DNA of 64,000 nucleotides from Streptomyces sp. NRRL S-646 (GTDB lineage Bacteria; Actinomycetota; Actinomycetes; Streptomycetales; Streptomycetaceae). Shown one piece after another: positions 57,993-64,000 of this stretch. The position numbers and the translations under genes are program-made. The notes under the pieces are model-generated. The model did not search any database and was not told where the DNA came from. It was given only the letters and a program-made list of their open reading frames with translations. The DNA lies in the NCBI RefSeq assembly GCF_000720765.1, contig NZ_JODC01000013.1, forward strand, positions 344,586 to 408,585, read 5' to 3'. Positions within the stretch are counted from its first letter, which is position 1; each line of letters opens with the position of its first letter.

Positions 57993-58799
57993 TACTCCGA
58001 AGGCCGCTCCGCGGATCCCCCTGCTACCACTGAGGTCCGTGCTCCCGCTGTCCGAGCCGAAGGCCTCACCGTGGTCCGCGGCCCGCGCACCGTCCTGCGC
58101 GGCCTCGACTTCACCGTTCCGCGCGGCCAGATCACCGGCCTCCTCGGTCCCTCCGGCTGCGGCAAGTCGACCCTCATGCGCTCGATCGTCGGCACCCAGG
58201 CCAAGATCACCGGCACCCTGGAGGTCCTGGGCAGCCCGGCCGGCCACCCCACCCTGCGCAGCCGCATCGGATACGTCACCCAGGCCCCCTCCGTCTACGA
58301 CGACCTGACGGTCCGCCAGAACCTCGACTACTTCACGGCGATCCTCGCCCCGGGACGCTCCCCCTCGGACCGCCGCCACGAGATCAACCGAGTCCTCGCC
58401 GACGTCGACCTCACCTCCCACGCCGATGTCCTCGCCGGCAACCTCTCCGGCGGCCAGCGCAGCCGCGTCTCCCTGGCAGTCGCCCTGCTGGGCACCCCCG
58501 AACTCCTCGTCCTCGACGAACCCACCGTCGGCCTGGACCCGGTCCTGCGCCGCGACCTGTGGACCCTCTTCCACTCCATCGCCGCCGACCGCGGCGCAAC
58601 CCTCCTCATCTCCTCCCACGTCATGGACGAGGCCGAGCGCTGCCACCGCCTCCTGCTGATGCGCGAGGGCGAGATCCTCGCCGACGACACCCCCGACGCC
58701 CTGCGCACCCGCACCGGCTCCGAAACGGTCGAGGCGGCCTTCCTGCACCTGGTCGACGAGGCGGCCACCGCCGCCCGCGAGAAGGAGACCACCCGATGA
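57984..58799 (+). CDS. ABC transporter ATP-binding protein
   Basis: 271 residues. Walker A GPSGCGKS (55-62), Q-loop YVTQAPSVYDD, signature NLSGGQRSRVSLA, Walker B LLVLDEPT, and H-loop LLISSHVMDEAE, the ABC-2 export type. ATG 57984 and ATG 57987 are tandem. It probably has no leader. The stop overlaps the start of the permease gene. Substrate unknown; DrrA-like or multidrug-type exporter. Confidence 0.94.
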   Translation: MMNYSEGRSADPPATTEVRAPAVRAEGLTVVRGPRTVLRGLDFTVPRGQITGLLGPSGCGKSTLMRSIVGTQAKITGTLEVLGSPAGHPTLRSRIGYVTQAPSVYDDLTVRQNLDYFTAILAPGRSPSDRRHEINRVLADVDLTSHADVLAGNLSGGQRSRVSLAVALLGTPELLVLDEPTVGLDPVLRRDLWTLFHSIAADRGATLLISSHVMDEAERCHRLLLMREGEILADDTPDALRTRTGSETVEAAFLHLVDEAATAAREKETTR

Positions 58800-59590
58800 G
58801 CACGACGACGACCACGACCGGTACGACGACGACACCCACCCCCACCGGCGCCCTCAACGCCTCCCGCACCACCGCCACCGCGGCCCGGGTCCTGCGCCAG
58901 CTCCGCCACGACCCGCGCACCATCGCGATGATGATCCTCATCCCCTGCGTGATGCTGTTCCTGCTCCGCTACGTCTTCGACGGCAGCCCTCGCACCTTCG
59001 ACAACATCGGCGCATCACTCCTCGGCATCTTCCCCCTCATCACGATGTTCCTGGTCACGTCCATCGCCACCCTGCGCGAACGCACCTCGGGCACCCTCGA
59101 ACGCCTCCTCGCCATGCCGCTGGGCAAGGGCGACCTGATCGCGGGCTACGCCCTCGCCTTCGGCACCCTCGCGATCATCCAGTCCGCCCTGGCCACGGGC
59201 CTCGCGGTGTGGTTCCTGGGCCTGGACGTCACGGGCAGCCCCTGGCTGCTCCTCCTGGTAGCCCTCCTGGACGCCCTCCTCGGCACAGCCCTCGGCCTCT
59301 TCGTCTCGGCCTTCGCGGCCTCCGAATTCCAGGCGGTCCAGTTCATGCCCGCCGTGATCTTCCCCCAGCTCCTCCTCTGCGGCCTCTTCACCCCTCGCGA
59401 CAACATGCACCCGGCCCTGGAAGCGATCTCCGACGTCCTCCCCATGTCCTACGCCGTGGACGGCATGAACGAGGTCCTCAGACACACGGACATGACCGCC
59501 AACTTCGTCCGCGACGCCTTGATCGTGGCGGGCTGCGCCCTACTGGTACTGGGCCTGGGCGCCGCAACCCTGAGGCGCAGGACAGCGTGA
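58796..59590 (+). CDS. ABC-2 type transporter permease
   Basis: 264 residues with six hydrophobic segments and a Thr-rich N-terminus (MSTTTTTTGTTTTPTPTG). The central motif around the ABC-2 signature is AFAASEFQAVQFMPAVIFPQ, then LLLCGLFTPRDNM. It overlaps the ATPase gene (ATGA). Homodimer expected, so the pair makes a complete exporter. Confidence 0.93.
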   Translation: MSTTTTTTGTTTTPTPTGALNASRTTATAARVLRQLRHDPRTIAMMILIPCVMLFLLRYVFDGSPRTFDNIGASLLGIFPLITMFLVTSIATLRERTSGTLERLLAMPLGKGDLIAGYALAFGTLAIIQSALATGLAVWFLGLDVTGSPWLLLLVALLDALLGTALGLFVSAFAASEFQAVQFMPAVIFPQLLLCGLFTPRDNMHPALEAISDVLPMSYAVDGMNEVLRHTDMTANFVRDALIVAGCALLVLGLGAATLRRRTA

Positions 59591-59612
59591 AGGAGCGGGC
59601 CTGGTGGCTGGC

Positions 59613-59658
59613 GGTCCGTGTCTTTCATCCCGTCCGGTCCGTGTCTCTCATCCCGTCC
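59613..59658 (+). repeat. Tandem 23-bp repeat
   Basis: GGTCCGTGTCTTTCATCCCGTCC (split here: first 20 bases at 59613-59632) is followed directly by a copy differing in one base (59636-59658). It runs into dispersed repeat family 2. Confidence 0.7.
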
Positions 59659-59823
59659 GGCGTTTGAGGACGAGGCCGTCCAGGCCGATCGGGGTCCGGG
59701 GCGGAGCCCCGAAGCGGGGTGCAGGGGACGCAGTCCCCGCCGGGGTCCAGGGGTGGAGCACCGGGCGGGGTCGAAGGGGCAGCGCCCCTGGGGACGGGAA
59801 CGGGTAAGGGCGGCGGGGGCGAG
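59652..59823 (+). repeat. Dispersed intergenic repeat family 2, right copy
   Basis: Begins CCCGTCCGGCGTTTGAGGAC and continues with GGGGCGGAGCCCC-type and GGGGTCCAGGGG units, ending GGGACGGGAACGGGTAAGGG. It matches the complement of 36016-36190. It makes up most of the 349-base gap before proC; the remainder (59824-59939) shows no ORF. Confidence 0.7.
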
Positions 59824-59939
59824 AAACCCCGACGGCAACCCACCCGCCAACGTCCCGCCCACCGGACACCCAAGCCACCCGCCCACCCCCGGTGCGACGA
59901 TGGACCCCGGACGACGCACCCCCGGAGGGCACCCCAGCC

Positions 59940-60752
59940 ATGACGCAGAAAGTCGCAGTCCTCGGCACCGGCAAGATCGGCGAAGCCCTGCTCAACGGAA
60001 TGATCCGCGGCGGCTGGGCCCCCGCCGACCTACTGGTCACCGCCCGCCGCCCGGAGCGAGCCGAAGAACTCCGCTCCCGCTACGGCGTCACCCCGGTCAC
60101 CAACCCGGAAGCCGCCAAGACCGCCGACACCCTGATCCTCACGGTCAAGCCGCAGGACATGGGCACCCTCCTCGACGAACTCGCCCCCCACGTCCCCGGC
60201 GACCGCCTGGTCATCAGCGGAGCCGCCGGCATCACGACCGCCTCCATCGAGGACCGCCTCGCCACCGGCACCCCGGTCGTCCGCGTCATGACGAACACCC
60301 CCGCCCTCGTCGACGAGGCCATGTCCGTCATCTCCGCCGGCAGCCATGCCACCGCCGACCACCTCGCCCACGCCGAGGAGATCTTCGGCGCCGTCGGCAA
60401 GACACTGCGCGTCCCCGAGTCCCAGCAGGACGCCTGCACCGCCCTCTCCGGCTCCGGCCCGGCGTACTTCTTCTACCTGGTCGAAGCCATGACGGACGCC
60501 GGCATCCTGCTCGGCCTCCCCCGCGACAAGGCCCACGACCTGATCGTCCAGTCCGCGATCGGCGCCGCGACGATGCTCCGCGACAGCGGCGAACACCCGG
60601 TCAAGCTCCGCGAGAACGTCACGTCCCCCGCGGGGACGACCATCAACGCCATCCGCGAACTCGAGAACCACGGCGTCCGAGCCGCCCTCATCGCCGCCCT
60701 CGAAGCCGCCCGCGACCGCAGCCGCGAACTCGCCTCCGGCAAGAAGGACTGA
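59940..60752 (+). CDS. proC: Pyrroline-5-carboxylate reductase
   Basis: 270 residues. Final step of proline synthesis. N-terminal Rossmann motif VAVLGTGKIGEALLNGM, then TVKPQDMGTLL, the C-terminal ALSGSGPAYFFYLVEAM and the TSPAGTTINAIRELE signature. GGAGG lies upstream of the ATG at 59940. Single gene. Confidence 0.95.
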   Translation: MTQKVAVLGTGKIGEALLNGMIRGGWAPADLLVTARRPERAEELRSRYGVTPVTNPEAAKTADTLILTVKPQDMGTLLDELAPHVPGDRLVISGAAGITTASIEDRLATGTPVVRVMTNTPALVDEAMSVISAGSHATADHLAHAEEIFGAVGKTLRVPESQQDACTALSGSGPAYFFYLVEAMTDAGILLGLPRDKAHDLIVQSAIGAATMLRDSGEHPVKLRENVTSPAGTTINAIRELENHGVRAALIAALEAARDRSRELASGKKD

Positions 60753-60768
60753 CTGCCGCCGGGGGCGG

Positions 60769-61356
60769 TCAACCCGCCGCGTCCACCACCTCCTTCGTGG
60801 CCACGACACGCGCAAAACCGCCCCCGTGCAGCGACACCGCCGACGCCTGCGCGATCTCGTCAGCACTCCGCCGCCAGCCGAACGGCCCCTCCAGAGCGAA
60901 GGTGTACGTCGCGTCATACGCGACGACCACGTCGTACCCGAGGTTCCCGCCCATCCGGGCCGTCGTCTCCACACACATGTTGGTCTGGATCCCGGCCACC
61001 ACGAACTGCGAGATCCCCTCAGCCTTCAGCCAGGCATCCAGATCCGGCGTGCCGTAGAAGGCCGAGTTCACGGTCTTCGTGATGAACAGCTCGGCCCCGC
61101 CGGCCCCCTTCCCACGCCGCCGCTCCACGTACTCCTTGAACTCGTTCCCCTCGTACCCCGGCCGCAGCGGGGACTGGGGCTTCGGCGAGTCATGCCGTAC
61201 GAAGACGACCGGCCGCCCCGTCGCCTGCCACACGTCGATGAGCGAAGCGATGTTGTCATCGGCCTCCGGGTTGTTCCGCGGCCCCCAGAAGTCGGCCTCG
61301 TCGAAGCCCTTCTGCACGTCCACAACCACCAGCGCTGCGTTCTCTGCGATCTCCAT
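60769..61356 (-). CDS. Isochorismatase-family cysteine hydrolase
   Basis: 195 residues. Conserved VVVDVQKGFDEADFW (catalytic Asp), Lys in VFVRHD...EGNEFKEYV region, and the nucleophile Cys in VVAGIQTNMCVETTARMG. Could be a nicotinamidase, N-carbamoyl hydrolase or isochorismatase. ATG 61356 preferred (AGGA nine bases upstream). Tail to tail with proC. Confidence 0.9.
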   Translation of the reverse strand: MEIAENAALVVVDVQKGFDEADFWGPRNNPEADDNIASLIDVWQATGRPVVFVRHDSPKPQSPLRPGYEGNEFKEYVERRRGKGAGGAELFITKTVNSAFYGTPDLDAWLKAEGISQFVVAGIQTNMCVETTARMGGNLGYDVVVAYDATYTFALEGPFGWRRSADEIAQASAVSLHGGGFARVVATKEVVDAAG

Positions 61357-61431
61357 GCCCACGATCCTGCCGCCGGGAGCACGCCCACCCCAGAGGGTGA
61401 AAAGCCAGCGATCGATGGTTTACTGCCACCC

Positions 61432-62454
61432 ATGGAGAACGCTGCAGAGGACCCGTACCGCGTCGCCCTCGCCGCCTTCCCCGGCATCCGCGCCTTCGAC
61501 GTCTCCGTCATCACCGAGGTCTGGGGCAGCGACCGCACCGACCGCGGCGCCCCCGCCTTCGACCTGCGCCGAGTCGCCACCGACACCACGACCCCCGTCC
61601 TCATGCGCGGAGGCATGACCCTCCACCCGGACCGCACCCTCGCCTGGCTGCCACGAGCCGACCTGATCGTGATCCCCGGCCTCGACGACCACCTCACACC
61701 CGCCCCCACCCCCGTCCTCGACGCCCTCCGCCGCGCGCACGCCCGCGGCACCACCATCGCGGCCCTGTGCGGCGGCGCCTTCACCCTCGCCCAGGCCGGC
61801 CTGCTCGACGGCCGCCGTGCCATCACCCACTGGAACCTCGTCAGCCTTCTCCGCGCACACCACCCCCGAGTCACCGTCGTCCCCGACGCCCTGTTCATCG
61901 AAGACGACAACCTCTGGACCGCAGCCGGCACCGCGGCCGGCATCGACCTCTGCCTCCACCTCGTCCGCCAGTCCCACGGCGCCGAAGCCGCAGCCACCAT
62001 CGCCCGCTCAATGGTCACCGCCCCCTTCCGCACCGGCACCCAGGCACAGTTCATCGAGCACCCCACACCCCGCGCTGACCGCGACGCCGACACCCTGGCC
62101 GCCGTACGCGAGTACGCCCTGCGCCACCTCCACGAACCGCTCACCATCGCCGACCTGGCCGCCCACGCAGGCATGTCCCCACGAAGCTTCGCCCGCCACT
62201 TCACCGCGCAGACCGGCACGCCCCCGCTCCGCTGGCTCCTCGACCAGCGAATCGCCGCAGCGCAGAAACTCCTCGAACGAACCGACCTGCCCATGCCCGA
62301 AGTGGCCCGCCGCGCCGGTTTCGGCAGCGAGGTCACGATGCGCCAGCACTTCGCATCGCGCCTCGCCACCAGCCCGCGCGCCTACCGCGCCGCGTTCAGC
62401 ACCACACCGGCCCCGGTATCCGACGCAGCCGGCAGCAACCCGATCGCGCGATAA
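61432..62454 (+). CDS. GlxA-type AraC-family transcriptional regulator
   Basis: 340 residues. N-terminal DJ-1/PfpI-like domain (LAAFPGIRAFDVSVITEVWG, and AALCGGAFTLAQAGLLDG with the elbow Cys), and a C-terminal pair of AraC helix-turn-helix motifs (IADLAAHAGMSPRSFARHF and PMPEVARRAGFGSEVTMRQHF). It is divergent from the isochorismatase gene, which it may control. Its last 73 bases overlap trpS. Confidence 0.92.
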   Translation: MENAAEDPYRVALAAFPGIRAFDVSVITEVWGSDRTDRGAPAFDLRRVATDTTTPVLMRGGMTLHPDRTLAWLPRADLIVIPGLDDHLTPAPTPVLDALRRAHARGTTIAALCGGAFTLAQAGLLDGRRAITHWNLVSLLRAHHPRVTVVPDALFIEDDNLWTAAGTAAGIDLCLHLVRQSHGAEAAATIARSMVTAPFRTGTQAQFIEHPTPRADRDADTLAAVREYALRHLHEPLTIADLAAHAGMSPRSFARHFTAQTGTPPLRWLLDQRIAAAQKLLERTDLPMPEVARRAGFGSEVTMRQHFASRLATSPRAYRAAFSTTPAPVSDAAGSNPIAR

Positions 62455-63419
62455 GCGGCATCCACGGTCGGCCGGGCCAACGCCCGCGCTCTCTCCGCAC
62501 CATCCCGCAGCACCCCCTCCACATAGCCAGGATCAGCGCACAGCGCCCTGTGCCTCTCCTGTACGGGCCTGAGGAGCTCGACCACGGCCTCTGCGGTGTC
62601 CTTCTTCAAGGACCCGTACGACTCATACACACCGCTCAAGGCCTCCGGGTTCCCACTCGTGCAGGCCGCCAGGATCTCGAGCAGATTCGTCACGCCGGGC
62701 CGCTCCTCCCGGTCGTACACAATCTCCCGCCCACTGTCGGTGACAGCCCGCATGATCTTCTTCCGCACGGCATCCGGCTCGTCGAGCAGATAGACGATCC
62801 CCGGCCCGGAGTCGTCCGACTTCCCCATCTTCGACGTCGGCTCCTGCAGATTCATGACCCTCGCCGCGACCGCAGGAAGCGTGGCCTTCGGGACCACGAA
62901 CGTATGCCCGTACCGCTGGTTGAACCGCACCGCGAGATCACGCGTCAGCTCCACATGCTGCGCCTGGTCGTCCCCCACCGGCACCTCGTCCGCCCCGTAC
63001 ACCAGGATGTCCGCCGCCATCAGCACCGGATACGTCAGCAGGGACAGCCGCACACTCCCGCCCCGCTCGCGCTCACGAGCAGCTTTCTCCTTGTACTGGA
63101 TCATCCGCCGCATCTCACCGTCGGTCGCCACACACTCGAGGACGTACGACAGCCGCGCGTGCTCATCGACATGACTCTGTACGAACACGGTGCACAGCGC
63201 CGGATCCAGCCCCGCAGCAAGCAACAGCGTCGCCGCCTGCCGACTGAGCCTGCGTACCCGCGCCGGATCGTGGTCCACGGTCAGCGCATGCAGATCGACG
63301 ATGCAGAACAGCGCATCCGCCCGGTGCTGGTCCACCGCGGCCCACTGCCGCATGGCTCCCAGGTAGTTCCCCAGCGTCAGGTGCCCGGTCGGCTTGACCC
63401 CGCTGAAAACCCGCGTCAT
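62382..63419 (-). CDS. trpS: Tryptophanyl-tRNA synthetase with Trp-attenuation leader
   Basis: 345 residues, class I. HIGH-like GHLTLGN (residues 12-18) in SGVKPTGHLTLGNYLG, VDLHALT, and KMSKS-like KMGKS (in TSKMGKSDDSG). ATG 63419 has AGGAGGTGGAGAAG upstream. The preceding leader peptide and hairpins form an attenuator. In Streptomyces coelicolor an auxiliary, indolmycin-resistant TrpRS is controlled in this way, so this is probably that type rather than the housekeeping enzyme; another trpS should be elsewhere. The 3' end overlaps the GlxA-type gene. Confidence 0.93.
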   Translation of the reverse strand: MTRVFSGVKPTGHLTLGNYLGAMRQWAAVDQHRADALFCIVDLHALTVDHDPARVRRLSRQAATLLLAAGLDPALCTVFVQSHVDEHARLSYVLECVATDGEMRRMIQYKEKAARERERGGSVRLSLLTYPVLMAADILVYGADEVPVGDDQAQHVELTRDLAVRFNQRYGHTFVVPKATLPAVAARVMNLQEPTSKMGKSDDSGPGIVYLLDEPDAVRKKIMRAVTDSGREIVYDREERPGVTNLLEILAACTSGNPEALSGVYESYGSLKKDTAEAVVELLRPVQERHRALCADPGYVEGVLRDGAERARALARPTVDAAYRAIGLLPAASDTGAGVVLNAAR

Positions 63420-63491
63420 CTCTTCTCCACCTCCTGGTCGAGACCGCCGTCCCGGCGGCCGGCCCTCAGGAGCTCTGGAGGGAGAAACGAG

Positions 63492-63516
63492 AACGGCCGC
63501 CGAGGCGGCGGCCGTT
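63492..63516 (-). terminator. Attenuator terminator (segments 3:4) of trpS
   Basis: AACGGCCGCCG (63492-63502) and CGGCGGCCGTT (63506-63516), an 11-bp perfect stem with 3-base loop, followed on the minus strand by CTCGTTTCTCC. Segment 3 (63506-63516 side) can alternatively pair with 63533-63542. Confidence 0.8.
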
Positions 63517-63542
63517 GAACGCATACGTGAGTACGGCCGCCG

Positions 63543-63584
63543 TCAGGCGGCCCACCACTGCTGGGTACACGTACGCGTAGTCAT
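63543..63584 (-). CDS. trpL: trpS leader peptide
   Basis: 13 residues, MTTRTCTQQWWAA, with tandem TGG TGG codons directly before GCC GCC TGA. The end of this reading frame (GGCCGCC, 63546-63552) pairs with segment 2 (GGCGGCC). When Trp-tRNA is scarce the ribosome should stall on the Trp codons and let segment 2 pair with 3, preventing the terminator. Confidence 0.85.
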   Translation of the reverse strand: MTTRTCTQQWWAA

Positions 63585-63625
63585 GCCCCTCAGGCTACGC
63601 CTCCCAGGTGCCGCCCGGAGGCGAG

Positions 63626-63654
63626 TTGACACACCCCCGCGCGCTACGTAGTGT
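63626..63654 (+). promoter_or_regulatory. Strong rightward promoter (rrn P1-type)
   Basis: TTGACA (63626-63631), 17 bases, TAGTGT (63649-63654), a vegetative-type promoter pointing into the rRNA leader. Confidence 0.7.
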
Positions 63655-64000
63655 TCTCCGAGTTGTCCGACGTGAGCGCCGACTACGGTCGGTCCCCGGA
63701 CAGCCACTTCGCAAGTACCAACCACTACTCGACGGCCAGTCGACCTGTCTGGCGTCGCGTTATTGGCATGCGTATTTACGAAATGAGGAATCCACGTTCG
63801 AAAGGACGCGGACCCCGATTAGCTCGGGGGCCGGGAATCCGCTAAAGTCTCACTCGTCGGAACGGCCCAACGGCCGGGAGGACAGCCCCTCTGACTGGGA
63901 GTCAGGCCCGAAAGGATCTGATAGAGTCGGAGCCGCCGGAAAGGGAAACGCGAAAGCGGGAACCTGGAAAGCACCGAGGAAATCGGATCGGGAAACGGTC
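63655..64000 (+). other. rRNA operon promoter/leader region (16S begins beyond window)
   Basis: This run has the form of Streptomyces rrn leaders: a CCCCGA-TTAGC-TCGGGG hairpin (63813-63829), the -10-like TAAAGT (63843-63848), CTGACT-GGG-AGTCAG (63891-63905), GATAGAGTCGGA and the purine-rich GAAACGCGAAAGCGGGAACC toward the edge. No ORF is supported here. The 16S rRNA itself should start a few hundred bases past the window. Assignment rests on recalled leader sequences. Confidence 0.7.

Noticed and set aside
63543..63725. 60-codon minus-strand frame upstream of trpS
   Set aside because: Only the last 13 codons (from ATG 63584) make sense as a Trp leader peptide. The upstream part has no ribosome site.

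Overview
The window is high-GC actinobacterial chromosome and almost certainly Streptomyces. The evidence is the codon bias (G/C in third positions), frequent GTG starts with stop/start overlaps (GTGA, ATGA), complete SigE-CseABC, DisA-RadA and Lsr2-ClpC loci, and a Streptomyces-type rRNA operon leader at the right edge. It is core chromosome rather than an island: about 57 protein genes with short gaps, no phage or plasmid genes, no CRISPR array, no tRNA and no secondary-metabolite cluster. All identifications come from reading the sequence; no database search was run.

Layout. 1-7.7 kb: end of ftsH, then folate genes (folE on +; folP, an NTF2-like gene, folB, folK and a DUF3180 membrane protein on -) and an MprF-like membrane protein. 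7.9-12.6 kb: membrane esterase, coiled-coil protein and two bacterial PH-domain membrane proteins. 12.6-18.6 kb: an orphan NuoD subunit facing a MidA/NDUFAF7-type methyltransferase, a two-component system, and an ArsR-type regulator whose stop codon is completed by a 213-bp MITE-like element. 18.6-25.4 kb: a frameshifted threonine aldolase gene, then an overlapping DUF2520-panC-nadB-nadC-coaX operon (pantothenate, NAD and CoA). 25.5-31.8 kb: small unknowns, a BlaI-type repressor, an ArgA-type acetyltransferase, lsr2 and clpC. 31.9-36 kb: secreted phosphatase, M23 cell-wall peptidase and a TetR/MFS efflux pair. 36.3-39.6 kb: the cell-envelope stress operon sigE-cseA-cseB-cseC. 39.8-44.5 kb: mutY, disA and radA. 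44.7-54.1 kb: a sigma/anti-sigma/BACON fusion protein, a Ppx/GppA phosphatase, a sugar isomerase with TetR, ilvD and a Ser/Thr kinase with a beta-propeller. 54.3-64 kb: SH3 proteins, SulP transporter, ABC exporter, proC, GlxA-type regulator, and a TrpRS gene with a Trp-codon leader-peptide attenuator next to the rRNA leader.

From memory, the order ftsH-folE-folP-folB-folK-DUF3180-DUF2520-panC-coaX-lsr2-clpC, followed by mutY, disA and radA, parallels one region of the Mycobacterium tuberculosis chromosome, so this looks like an old actinobacterial backbone with lineage-specific insertions.

The observations most worth following are: the one-polypeptide sigma factor/zinc anti-sigma/membrane/BACON protein; the complete 1-2-3-4 attenuator in front of trpS; the nuoD2-midA pair; the MITE that makes a stop codon; the in-frame stop between two near-identical SH3 domains; a leaderless ABC-exporter promoter with a palindrome across the start; and two dispersed intergenic repeat families.
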